A stretch of 21,205 nt of DNA from CAG-217 sp963638105 (GTDB taxonomy: Bacteria; Bacillota; Clostridia; Oscillospirales; Acutalibacteraceae): positions 1 through 21,205 of the forward strand of contig CAVHPP010000025.1 in assembly GCA_963638105.1 (NCBI GenBank), given 5' to 3'. The notes under the pieces were generated by a model that was not told the DNA's origin, ran no database searches, and saw only the letters and a list, made by a program, of their open reading frames with translations. The position numbers and the translations under genes are program-made. Positions 6,330 through 13,556 of the stretch are shown piece after piece; within the stretch, counting starts at the first letter, position 1, and every line of letters starts with the position of its first letter.

Positions 6330-6959
6330 ATGGATCTGAAAACAGCAAATCGTCTGCAACAACTGCGCAAGGAGAACGGCTACAGCCAGGACGCCTTGGC
6401 GGAGAAATTGGGGCTGAGCCGCCAGGCAATCTCCAAGTGGGAGCGTGGCGAGTCCTCACCGGATACAGACAATTTAATTGCTTTGGCCGAGCTGTATCAC
6501 ATGACGCTGGACCAGTTGTTAGGCGGCGAGCCGTCTCCGTTGACGCCGCCGCAGCCTTCTCCCCGCCAGGCCGCTGCTGTGGCGCAGCCGGCAGAGCAGC
6601 CGAAAACGGAAGAGAAGCACCACGCCCTTCACGGCAAACTGGGCAAGAGCCTGTTTAAGTTCCCGTTCCCGGTGGTGGTGGCCATTGTGTATGTGGCTCT
6701 GGGGCTGACTGTTGGCTGGCACCCCACCTGGCTGATTTTCCTGCTGGTCCCCATTTATTATCACTTTGCCGGCGCTTGTATGACCAAGAGCCAAAAGGCC
6801 TTTATGATGGCGCAGCCTATTCCGGAAATCATCATCACCGTGTTCCTGGTATTGGGCGTTTGTGCAAAGTTGTGGCACCCGGCCTGGGTGCTGTTCCTGA
6901 TCATTCCGGTGTACTACTGGCTGGTGGCCGTGTATGTGAAGAAGCCTAAGAAGAAATAA
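6330..6959 (+). CDS. Membrane-anchored XRE-family protein
   Basis: This 209-residue protein joins a Cro/CI-type HTH (about residues 8-62; LRKENGYSQDALAEKLGLSRQ, then ISKWERGESSPDTDNLIALAELY, LDQLLGG) to a Pro/Glu-rich linker and a C-terminal membrane domain. The membrane part holds an internal duplication: VALGLTVGWHPTWLIFLLVPIYY and LVLGVCAKLWHPAWVLFLIIPVYY, so about four hydrophobic segments, ending in a basic KKPKKK tail. GAAGGAG ends 9 nt before the ATG at 6330; a GTG at 6312 lies before that site and is unlikely. Firmicutes often have XRE regulators tethered to the membrane, possibly sensing envelope state, but the target here is unknown. It sits last in the rightward group and has its own promoter. 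Confidence 0.85.
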   Translation: MDLKTANRLQQLRKENGYSQDALAEKLGLSRQAISKWERGESSPDTDNLIALAELYHMTLDQLLGGEPSPLTPPQPSPRQAAAVAQPAEQPKTEEKHHALHGKLGKSLFKFPFPVVVAIVYVALGLTVGWHPTWLIFLLVPIYYHFAGACMTKSQKAFMMAQPIPEIIITVFLVLGVCAKLWHPAWVLFLIIPVYYWLVAVYVKKPKKK

Positions 6960-6972
6960 AAATACGCAATAT

Positions 6973-7021
6973 AAAAACCACTCCTGCGGTCCGTTGCGGA
7001 TCACAGGGGTGGTTTTTGTTT
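6973..7021. terminator. Bidirectional terminator
   Basis: AAAACCACTCCTG (6974-6986) pairs with CAGGGGTGGTTTT (7004-7016) with one wobble, flanked by A-run and T-run. It separates the rightward XRE-membrane gene from the leftward nrdDG operon and can serve both. Confidence 0.85.
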
Positions 7022-7042
7022 GGTGATTAGGTGGGGGAAGTT

Positions 7043-7100
7043 GTAGGGCGGGAATGATCCCTTTTGGGGATTATGCGGGCGGCAGATTGCCGCCCCTACG
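7043..7100. repeat. Short GTAGGG-flanked palindromes
   Basis: Contains GGGCGGCA-gat-TGCCGCCC followed by CTAC (7075-7100), the same unit as at 2034, 2290, 10246 and 19706. It is preceded by a GTAGGGCGGGAATGATCCC unit. It lies between the terminator and the nrdG stop. Confidence 0.6.
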
Positions 7101-7131
7101 GTCTCTTTTGGTGATTTGAATACCGACCGCG

Positions 7132-7659
7132 TTATTCCAAATACAGCACCGGCTCGCCGGTAGCAAGGGTAGCGGGTAGGTTCAGCACACGCTGGTTTTT
7201 GGACCCGCGAAAGGCCAGGGTAATATCTGCCAGTTCTTCCTCATACCGGCCGTCCACCAATATGTCGATCAGTCCCAGCAGCTCCCGGGTATGGGGGGTG
7301 CAGGCGCGGCATTCGCCGCTTTTGCCCAGCAGCTCCTCTAAGGTAAAGCCGGTGTAGCACCACACGGTCTTGCCCGGCAGGGCGGTGCGAAACCGACGAA
7401 GAAATGCCAGCAGCGGCGCCTGATTTTCCGGCTCAAAGGGCTCGCCCCCCAGCAGGGACAGGCCGCTGATCCAGCCGGGTCGGGTGGACTCGATAATATC
7501 GTCCTCCACCGCTTGGTCAAAGGGCTTGCCGTACAGAAAGTCCCAGGTGACGGCGTTAAAGCAGTTTTTGCACCGATTGCGGCAGCCGGAAACAAACAGA
7601 GAGGTGCGCACGCCCTCTCCGTTTGCAATGTCATTCTTTTTAATCTCTGCGTAATTCAT
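7132..7659 (-). CDS. nrdG: Anaerobic ribonucleotide reductase activating enzyme
   Basis: NrdG is a radical-SAM enzyme that reduces S-adenosylmethionine through a 4Fe-4S cluster and makes the glycyl radical on NrdD. The 175-residue protein has the cluster motif SGCRNRCKNCFN (CX3CX2C: C26, C30, C33), an N-terminal MNYAEIKKNDIANGEGVRTSLFVSG typical of NrdG (read as MNYAEIKK, then NDIANGEGVR), a GGEPF motif (SLLGGEPFEP), and DILVDGRYEEEL. I start at the ATG at 7659 because it matches the family N-terminus; upstream in-frame sequence lies inside nrdD. One base separates the nrdD stop from this ATG, so the genes are co-transcribed and probably translationally coupled. The bidirectional terminator at 6973-7021 ends the operon. 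Confidence 0.95.
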   Translation of the reverse strand: MNYAEIKKNDIANGEGVRTSLFVSGCRNRCKNCFNAVTWDFLYGKPFDQAVEDDIIESTRPGWISGLSLLGGEPFEPENQAPLLAFLRRFRTALPGKTVWCYTGFTLEELLGKSGECRACTPHTRELLGLIDILVDGRYEEELADITLAFRGSKNQRVLNLPATLATGEPVLYLE

Positions 7660-7660
7660 C

Positions 7661-9844
7661 TTATAAGTGCAGGACCCGGTCCTTGATCTCCTGGGTACGG
7701 CCCTGGTTCCAATACTGGGTGCCGATGTAACCGCAGGTGCGGCGGGCCACATTCATCTTGTCCTGATCGGTGTTGCCGCAGTTGGGGCACTGCCAAATCA
7801 GCTTGCCGTCTGCATTTTCCACAATCTTGATCTCGCCGTCGTAGCCGCAGCACTGGCAGTAGTCGCTCTTGGTGTTCAGCTCGGCGTACATAATATTGTC
7901 GTAGATATACTGCATCACCTGGAGCACCGCCGGAATGTTCTGCTGCATATTGGGCACCTCCACATAGCTGATGGCGCCGCCGGGGGACAGCCGCTGGAAC
8001 TCGCTTTCGAATTTCAGCTTGGTAAAGGCGTCGATGGGCTCGGACACATGCACATGGTAGCTGTTGGTGATGTAATTCTTGTCTGTTACGCCCTTGATGA
8101 TGCCAAAGCGCTTTTGCAGGCACTTGGCAAATTTGTAAGTGGTGGACTCCAGCGGGGTGCCGTAGATGGAGAAGTCAATGTTCTCCTGCTTTTTCCACTT
8201 GTTGCAGGCGTCATTCAAGTGCTGCATCACGGACAGGGCAAAGGCCTTGCCGCCGCCCTCATCGTCCGTATGACTCTTGCCGGTCATATAGCGGGTGCAC
8301 TCATACAGCCCCGCATAGCCCAGGCTGATGGTGGAGTAGCCGCCGTACAGCAGCTTGTCGATTTTTTCGCCCTTTTCCAGGCGAGCCAGCGCGCCGTACT
8401 GCCACAGAATGGGCGCCGCGTCGGACAGGGTGCCCTTCAGTCTGTTGTGGCGGCACATCAGCGCCCGGTAGCACAGCTCCAGTCGCTCGTCAAAGATCTT
8501 CCAAAACTTGTCCATATCCCCGCCGGAGGAGCAGGCAATGTCTACCAGGTTCAGGGTCACAACGCCCTGGTTGAACCGGCCGTAATATTTGGGCTTGTTG
8601 GTCTTGGGATCTACATACGGGGTCAGGAAGCTGCGGCAGCCCATGCAGGTGTAGCAGTGGCCCTCTCCGTTTTTATCCACCTTATATTCCAGCATTTTCT
8701 TTTCGCTGATATAGTCCGGTACCATGCGCTTGGCGGTGCACTTGGCGGCCAGCTCGGTCAGGTACCAGTAGGGGGCGCCCTCATGGATATTGTCCTCCTC
8801 CAGCACATAGATCAGCTTGGGGAAGGCGGGGGTGATCCACACGCCCTTTTCGTTCTTCACGCCCTGGATCCGCTGGCGCAGCGTCTCCTCAATGATCATG
8901 GCCAGGTCGGCCTTTTCCTGGGCATTCTTGGCCTCACCCAGGTACATAAACACGGTTACAAAGGGAGCTTGGCCGTTGGTGGTCAGCAGGGTGACCACCT
9001 GGTACTGAATGGTCTGCACGCCACGACGGATTTCGTCCCGCAGGCGCTCCTCGGCGATCTTGTTGATCTGTTCTTGATCAGCAGTGGCGCCGAAGGCCTC
9101 AGCCTCTTTTTGTACAGAAGCGCGGATCTTTTCCCGACTGATCTGCACAAAGGGCGCCAGGTGGGCCAGGCTGATGGACTGGCCGCCGTACTGAGAGGAG
9201 GCGACCTGGGCTATAATTTGGGTGGCGATGTTGCAGGCGGTGGAGAAGCTGTGGGGCTTCTCAATCATGGTGCCGCTGATCACGGTACCGTTTTGCAGCA
9301 TATCCTCCAGGTTCACCAGGTCGCAGTTGTGCATATGCTGGGCAAAGTAGTCGCTGTCATGGAAGTGAATAATGCCCGCCTCGTGAGCCTCTACAATATC
9401 TTGAGGCAACAAAATGCGCTTGGTGATGTCCTTAGACACCTCGCCGGCCATATAGTCCCGCTGCACGCTGTTAACGGTGGGGTTCTTGTTGGAGTTTTCC
9501 TGCTTGACCTCCTCGTTGTTGCACTCAATGAGGGAGAGGATTTGGTTGTCTGTGGTGTTGGCCTTGCGGATCAGGGAGCGGGTGTAGCGGTAGCGCACAT
9601 AGCGCCGGGCCACCTCAAAGGCACCCTGTGCCATGATCTGGTCCTCCACAATGTCCTGAATTTCCTCTACGGACAAGGCCCGGTTGGCCTTTACCGTCTT
9701 GAATTCCACATATTCGGCGATCTCCTGAATTTGCGATGCGGTCAGCTCCTGCTTCTCACAGGCGGCATTGGCTTTGGTGACGGCTACTACGATTTTGTTC
9801 AGGTCAAAATCCACTTCGCTGCCGTTTCTCTTGATGATCTTCAT
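7661..9844 (-). CDS. nrdD: Anaerobic ribonucleoside-triphosphate reductase
   Basis: NrdD is the oxygen-sensitive class III enzyme that makes deoxynucleotides from ribonucleoside triphosphates in the cytoplasm. The 727-residue protein begins with an ATP-cone allosteric domain (about 1-95; MKIIKRNGSEVDFDLNKI). The catalytic barrel follows, with FHDSDYFAQHMHNCDL, SIS-AHLAPFVQ and the CYTCMGCRSFLTP segment. The C-terminus carries a four-cysteine zinc site (C663, C666, C686, C689) and the glycyl-radical loop RRTCGYIGTQYWNQGR with the radical Gly at 705. Length is normal for the family. AAGGGG lies 7 nt before the ATG. It is followed by nrdG after 1 nt. A strong promoter (9910-9938) with a probable NrdR box just upstream points to repression by NrdR when ATP/dATP signals sufficiency (family knowledge). 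Confidence 0.96.
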   Translation of the reverse strand: MKIIKRNGSEVDFDLNKIVVAVTKANAACEKQELTASQIQEIAEYVEFKTVKANRALSVEEIQDIVEDQIMAQGAFEVARRYVRYRYTRSLIRKANTTDNQILSLIECNNEEVKQENSNKNPTVNSVQRDYMAGEVSKDITKRILLPQDIVEAHEAGIIHFHDSDYFAQHMHNCDLVNLEDMLQNGTVISGTMIEKPHSFSTACNIATQIIAQVASSQYGGQSISLAHLAPFVQISREKIRASVQKEAEAFGATADQEQINKIAEERLRDEIRRGVQTIQYQVVTLLTTNGQAPFVTVFMYLGEAKNAQEKADLAMIIEETLRQRIQGVKNEKGVWITPAFPKLIYVLEEDNIHEGAPYWYLTELAAKCTAKRMVPDYISEKKMLEYKVDKNGEGHCYTCMGCRSFLTPYVDPKTNKPKYYGRFNQGVVTLNLVDIACSSGGDMDKFWKIFDERLELCYRALMCRHNRLKGTLSDAAPILWQYGALARLEKGEKIDKLLYGGYSTISLGYAGLYECTRYMTGKSHTDDEGGGKAFALSVMQHLNDACNKWKKQENIDFSIYGTPLESTTYKFAKCLQKRFGIIKGVTDKNYITNSYHVHVSEPIDAFTKLKFESEFQRLSPGGAISYVEVPNMQQNIPAVLQVMQYIYDNIMYAELNTKSDYCQCCGYDGEIKIVENADGKLIWQCPNCGNTDQDKMNVARRTCGYIGTQYWNQGRTQEIKDRVLHL

Positions 9845-9909
9845 ACCATATCCCCTTTTCTCAAACTTATTACAAAAAGATTACAAATCTCGTTCGCAAG
9901 CGTGGTTCT

Positions 9910-9938
9910 ATTGTAGCACGCACAGGTGCGCTTGTCAA
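9910..9938 (-). promoter_or_regulatory. Promoter of nrdDG
   Basis: Minus strand: consensus TTGACA (9933-9938), 17-bp spacer, TACAAT (9910-9915). The spacer holds a 12-bp palindrome CGCAC-CT-GTGCG (9919-9930) that may be a further operator. Confidence 0.85.
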
Positions 9939-9947
9939 TATGCAAAA

Positions 9948-9963
9948 CCACAATATATTGGGT
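9948..9963. promoter_or_regulatory. Probable NrdR box
   Basis: CCACAATATATTGGGT fits the known NrdR consensus (ACAC-w-ATATAT-w-GTGT) at its palindromic core CAATATATTG (9951-9960). It lies just upstream of the -35 of the nrdDG promoter. A weaker half-matching partner, GATATATAG, is centred about 41 bp further up, near 9996. NrdR normally uses paired boxes. Confidence 0.55.
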
Positions 9964-10091
9964 TTTATTTTGGCAATATGGCACAAAATACGGATATATA
10001 GATATTGGACGATTGGCGCAAAACGGGTCTAAAAACGGCGAAAACGCCCGCCGTTATGCGAAAAAAGGTTACAAACCGGTGCGCAGAACAT

Positions 10092-10118
10092 AAAAAAACG
10101 CCCCAAGATCTTGGGGCG
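10092..10118 (-). terminator. Terminator downstream of the lipoprotein gene
   Basis: Perfect 20-nt palindrome CGCCCCAAGATCTTGGGGCG (10099-10118) followed on the minus strand by seven Ts. It is about 190 bp past the lipoprotein stop, beyond a cluster of palindromes, and isolates the nrdDG promoter. Confidence 0.75.
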
Positions 10119-10134
10119 GAAGGGGGAAATATGG

Positions 10135-10270
10135 CGGGCCGATGTGGGCATCGGCCCCTACATTGTCCATATATGCAGATGGATAAAAAATGCGGGCGGA
10201 TGCTATCCGCCCCTATGGTATTGTGCGGTCCCCAAAAAGGTTTATCGTAGGGGCGGCAATCTGCCGCCTG
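10135..10270. repeat. Cluster of three GTAGGG-flanked palindromes
   Basis: Three hairpins with the same outer frame but different stems: GGGCCGATG-tgggC-ATCGGCCC (about 10137-10158), GGGCGGAT-gct-ATCCGCCC (about 10194-10212) and GGGGCGGCA-atc-TGCCGCC (about 10250-10268). The rest of 9845-10305 holds the nrdDG promoter, the NrdR box and a terminator; short ORFs here lack ribosome sites. Confidence 0.6.
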
Positions 10271-10305
10271 CGGTGTTTTGTTATGAAAAATATACGGTAT
10301 TTGGC

Positions 10306-10908
10306 TTATCCCACCCGGGCGCTTTGCAGCAGGGCGGCGTCGGCGGGGGAGAGTGTGGATTGCTTGTCCGTTTTATACAGGGTCAGCAGTAACAGGTTGT
10401 CCCCGGCAGGCAGGGCGTAGCAATAGGCATACCAGTTGCCGGTCTCCGTGGGCAGGTCGCTCATAATATAGGTATAGCGGGTGCCGTTTGGCAGCGTGCC
10501 GGTGCCTTTTTCTTTATATTCCACGCCGTTGTAGTCTTTGTTTAGCGCCAGGTTGTCAAAGGCGGTTTGGTCTTTGGCAGGCACGATCACGCCTACCAGC
10601 TCCGCATATTTGCTGCCGTCTTGGTACAGGATGGTGTCTTGGGCGGTCAGGTCGGCGGTCAGGTTCAGGGCCACCGGCAGCTGTTCTTTGTTTTGGTATT
10701 TGGTGGGGGTATAGGCGTCCCAGTCCTCGGTCTCCATCACCGGCGCTTGCAGGGTGGCCGGCGTGGTGGGCGCAGCGGTGGTCTCTGCCGTGGCAGCCTC
10801 TGTGGTGGGGCTTGTGGGTGTTTCGCCTTTGTCGGCACAGCCGGTAAACCCGAAAAGCAGGGCGGCCGTCAGCAGCAAGGGCAGAATGAATTTTACGCGC
10901 TTTTGCAT
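10306..10908 (-). CDS. Putative lipoprotein of unknown function
   Basis: This 200-residue protein starts with a lipoprotein signal (MQKRVKF, hydrophobic LPLLLTAALLFGF, lipobox FTGC with Cys24 as the lipidated residue). A Thr/Ala/Pro-rich spacer (about 28-58) then leads to a folded domain (about 60-200). That domain has WDAYTPTKYQNKEQLPVAL, LVGVIVPAKDQTAFDNL, GTRYTYIMSDLPTETGNWYAYCY and DNLLLLTLYKTD. I do not recognise the domain. The ATG at 10908 has GAGGTG 7 nt upstream, while the ATG at 10923 sits directly on a GAGGAA and is less likely. It is a single gene with its own promoter (10939-10967), downstream of the trp operon terminator. Likely location is the outer face of the membrane; the role is unknown. 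Confidence 0.8.
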   Translation of the reverse strand: MQKRVKFILPLLLTAALLFGFTGCADKGETPTSPTTEAATAETTAAPTTPATLQAPVMETEDWDAYTPTKYQNKEQLPVALNLTADLTAQDTILYQDGSKYAELVGVIVPAKDQTAFDNLALNKDYNGVEYKEKGTGTLPNGTRYTYIMSDLPTETGNWYAYCYALPAGDNLLLLTLYKTDKQSTLSPADAALLQSARVG

Positions 10909-10938
10909 AGATGCACACCTCATTTCCTCTTTGCCCTC

Positions 10939-10967
10939 ATTGTAGCGGATTTTGCCGGGAAATGCAA
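10939..10967 (-). promoter_or_regulatory. Promoter of the lipoprotein gene
   Basis: Minus strand TTGCAT (10962-10967), 17-bp spacer, TACAAT (10939-10944), just after the trp operon terminator. Confidence 0.75.
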
Positions 10968-10970
10968 GTA

Positions 10971-11002
10971 AAAAGGACGGCCGCGCAGACGGTCGTCCCT
11001 TT
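10971..11002 (-). terminator. trp operon terminator
   Basis: Minus strand GGACGACCG-tctgcg-CGGCCGTCC followed by TTTTTACTT, 21-52 bases after the trpA stop. Only one pair of the stem is imperfect. Confidence 0.88.
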
Positions 11003-11022
11003 CTATTTATATATGGGCTTGG

Positions 11023-11799
11023 TTATTCCGCAAGGGCGGCTTTCATCTCCGCCACATAGGCGCCCACTTTTGCCGGGGCGTCCTTGCCGTATTTGGCCAC
11101 CAGCTCCACAATGCCGGAGCCGACGATCACCCCGTCGGCAAATTGGGCCATTTGGGCGGCCTGCGCCGGGGTGTGAATGCCAAAGCCCACGGCCACCGGC
11201 ACATCGCTTACCCGGCGGGCCAGCTCCGTAACGGCGGCCACATCGGTCTCAATTTTGCTGCGGGTGCCGGTCACCCCCAGGGAGGACACCTGGTACAAGA
11301 AACCCTCTGCCTCCTTGGCGATCATCATCACCCGTTCGTGGCTGGTGGGCGCTACCAAAGAGATTACGGCAATGCCGTACTTCTTGGCAACATCGGACAG
11401 CTCGTGCTTTTCTTCATAGGGCAGGTCCGGCACGATCACGCCGGAGATCCCGCTGTCTGCCGCCCGCCGGCAAAACCGGTCGTAGCCATACCGGAACAGC
11501 ACATTCAGGTAGGTCATAAACACCATGGGAATGTTAATTTGGGCAGATACCTCTGCCACCAGGTCAAACACCTTGTCCGTGGTGACCCCCTGAGCCAGGG
11601 CGCGAATGTTGGCCTCCTGGATTACCGGCCCCTCGGCAATGGGATCGGAGAAGGGAATGCCCACCTCGATCAGATCGCAGCCGTTCTTTGCCATTTCTAA
11701 GAGGATTTGGCGGCTGGTGTCCAGGTCCGGGTCACCGGCGGTGACAAAGCCGATAAATGCCTTTTTGTTTTCAAACGCAGACGCAATATTCTTATTCAT
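11023..11799 (-). CDS. trpA: Tryptophan synthase alpha chain
   Basis: TrpA cleaves indole-3-glycerol phosphate to indole and glyceraldehyde 3-phosphate and channels the indole to TrpB. The 258-residue TIM barrel shows FVTAGDPDLDTS, the catalytic-glutamate strand DLIEVGIPFSDPIAEGPVIQ (with the catalytic Asp in its family partner segment), GVIVPDLPYEE, SLVAPTS, FLYQVSSLGVTG, PVAVGFGIHT and the phosphate-binding DGVIVGSGIV. The ATG at 11799 has GGGGGA 9 nt upstream and overlaps the trpB reading frame by 8 nt (ATGAATAA), implying coupled translation and equal output of the two subunits. It is the last gene of the trp operon, followed by a strong terminator. Confidence 0.97.
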   Translation of the reverse strand: MNKNIASAFENKKAFIGFVTAGDPDLDTSRQILLEMAKNGCDLIEVGIPFSDPIAEGPVIQEANIRALAQGVTTDKVFDLVAEVSAQINIPMVFMTYLNVLFRYGYDRFCRRAADSGISGVIVPDLPYEEKHELSDVAKKYGIAVISLVAPTSHERVMMIAKEAEGFLYQVSSLGVTGTRSKIETDVAAVTELARRVSDVPVAVGFGIHTPAQAAQMAQFADGVIVGSGIVELVAKYGKDAPAKVGAYVAEMKAALAE

Positions 11800-12976
11800 G
11801 TAAATCAATCCCCCTGTATCTTGCAATGGCGGCCACATCCTTATCGCCGCGGCCGGATAAATTCACGATCATAATCTTGTCCTTATCCATTTTAGGCGCC
11901 AGCTCCATGGCGTAGGCCACCGCGTGGGCGGACTCGATGGCGCAGATAATGCCCTCGGTGCGGGCTATGTACTCAAAGGCGTCTACCGCCTGGTCGTCGG
12001 TGACGGGCACATATTGGGCACGGCCAATGTCGTGCAGGTAAGCGTGCTCCGGCCCAATGCCCGGGTAGTCCAGCCCGGCGCTGATGGAGTACACCGGCGC
12101 AATCTGGCCAAACTCGTTTTGGCAGAAGTAGGACTTCATACCGTGGAACACACCCTCGCTGCCGCAGGCCATGGTGGCGGCGTTCATGGCGGTGTCCACC
12201 CCCTTACCGGCAGCCTCGCAGCCGATTAGCTGCACGCCCTCGTCCGGGATGAACTCGTGGAAGATACCCATGGCGTTGGAGCCGCCGCCTACGCAGGCCA
12301 GCACCGCGTCCGGCAGGCGCCCCTCTTTTTCCAAGATCTGCTGGCGTGCTTCTCTGCCGATGACGCTTTGGAAGTCACGGACGATCATGGGATAGGGGTG
12401 GGGGCCCATCACGGAGCCCAGCACATACAAGGTATCGTCTACCCGGCTGACCCACTCCCGCATGGCCTCGTTCACCGCGTCCTTTAAGGTGCGGGTGCCG
12501 CTCTTTACCGGGTGCACCTTAGCCCCCAGCAGCTCCATACGGTAGCAGTTCAGGGCCTGACGAACAGTGTCCTCCTCGCCCATAAAAATCTCGCACTCCA
12601 GCCCCATCAGCGCAGCAGCGGTGGCGGTGGCTACGCCGTGCTGCCCGGCGCCGGTCTCGGCGATCACCCGGGTCTTGCCCAGGCGCTTGGCCAGCAGGCA
12701 CTGACCCAGTACATTGTTGATTTTGTGGGAGCCGGTGTGGTTCAGATCCTCGCGCTTTAAGTAGATCTTGGCACCGCCCAGATCCTTGGTCATCTTCTCT
12801 GCATAGTACAGCAGGCTGGGACGACCGGCGTATTCCCGGTTCAGGGTGTCCAGCTCGGCGCAAAAGTCCGGGTCGTTTTTGTAATGCTCGTATGCTTTTT
12901 CCAAATTTTCGATCTCGTGCATCAGGGTCTCGGGAATGTATTGCCCGCCGTGAATGCCGTATCTGCCTTTACTCAT
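11792..12976 (-). CDS. trpB: Tryptophan synthase beta chain
   Basis: TrpB is the PLP enzyme that condenses indole with serine to give tryptophan. The 394-residue protein has the N-terminal GRYGIHGGQYIPETL, the PLP lysine in HTGSHKINN (K85), AETGAGQHGVATA with the catalytic Glu, the phosphate loop CVGGGSNAMG, GCEAAGKGVDT, and the C-terminal IVNLSGRGDKDV. It is the trpB1 type that pairs with TrpA. AAGGAG lies 8 nt before the ATG. It overlaps trpF upstream by 8 nt (ATGAGTAA) and trpA downstream by 8 nt. Confidence 0.97.
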   Translation of the reverse strand: MSKGRYGIHGGQYIPETLMHEIENLEKAYEHYKNDPDFCAELDTLNREYAGRPSLLYYAEKMTKDLGGAKIYLKREDLNHTGSHKINNVLGQCLLAKRLGKTRVIAETGAGQHGVATATAAALMGLECEIFMGEEDTVRQALNCYRMELLGAKVHPVKSGTRTLKDAVNEAMREWVSRVDDTLYVLGSVMGPHPYPMIVRDFQSVIGREARQQILEKEGRLPDAVLACVGGGSNAMGIFHEFIPDEGVQLIGCEAAGKGVDTAMNAATMACGSEGVFHGMKSYFCQNEFGQIAPVYSISAGLDYPGIGPEHAYLHDIGRAQYVPVTDDQAVDAFEYIARTEGIICAIESAHAVAYAMELAPKMDKDKIMIVNLSGRGDKDVAAIARYRGIDLHE

Positions 12977-13556
12977 GGTGTACGCTCCTTACCAGTTTTT
13001 GCATTTTGTTTTTATCTTTCACGCCGTTTGTCTCTGCGGCGGAGCTAAGATCTACGCCGTAGGGAGAAAAGGCGGCAATGGTTTCTGCCATGTTCTCCGT
13101 GTTCAGCCCCCCGGCCAGGAAAAACGGTCGGTTGCAGGGGGGGATCTGTCGGTCTTTGGGGGCAATGCCGTCGCCCCGCCCGCTGTCAAACAGCAGGTAG
13201 TCCACCGGGTAGCTGTCGGTTGGCGCCGGTTGGTCCTCGCCGGTGACAAAGACCTTGATTTTTTTCGCCCCGTGGATGGCGGCGCAGTCTGCCGGACTTT
13301 CCTGTCCGTGAAACTGGACCACAGCAATGGCGCCGCAGTCCACGCAGGATTGAATGTAGTCCGTGGGCGCATTGACAAACACCCCCACCGGCACAATGCC
13401 CGGGTCCAGCTGCGCCCGCAGCGCCAGCGCCTGCTCTTTGGTTATGCTGCGGCGATAGCCGGGGGAGAGGATAAAGCCGATATAGTCCGGGCGGCTCTCG
13501 TTGGCGGCGGCAATGTCTGCCGGGGTGCGCAGGCCGCAAATTTTGATCTTGGTCAT
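12969..13556 (-). CDS. trpF: Phosphoribosylanthranilate isomerase
   Basis: TrpF carries out the Amadori rearrangement of phosphoribosyl-anthranilate to CdRP, the third step from anthranilate onward. The 195-residue barrel has the N-terminal KIKICGLR with the catalytic Cys7, IGFILSPGYRRSI, VGVFVNAP, VVQFHGQE, the strand DYLLFDSGRG with the catalytic Asp, PFFLAGGLNTEN and GVDLSSAAET (SSAAE in place of the more usual SSGVE). The ATG at 13556 overlaps the trpC stop by 4 nt (ATGA); an open frame continues upstream but lies inside trpC out of frame. The stop overlaps the trpB start by 8 nt. Length is normal for a monofunctional enzyme. Confidence 0.95.
   Translation of the reverse strand: MTKIKICGLRTPADIAAANESRPDYIGFILSPGYRRSITKEQALALRAQLDPGIVPVGVFVNAPTDYIQSCVDCGAIAVVQFHGQESPADCAAIHGAKKIKVFVTGEDQPAPTDSYPVDYLLFDSGRGDGIAPKDRQIPPCNRPFFLAGGLNTENMAETIAAFSPYGVDLSSAAETNGVKDKNKMQKLVRSVHHE

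Noticed and set aside
7667..9916. 749-codon open frame antisense to nrdD
   Set aside because: nrdD on the other strand has every family motif. The antisense frame has unnatural composition (rich in His, Gly, Val, Ala) and arises from GC-rich third positions.
9989..10004. Second full NrdR box
   Set aside because: Only the ATATATAG half fits the consensus, so I list it as a possible weak partner and not as a separate feature.
10005..10392. Short open frames between the nrdDG promoter and the lipoprotein gene
   Set aside because: They cross a terminator and palindromic repeats and lack ribosome sites.
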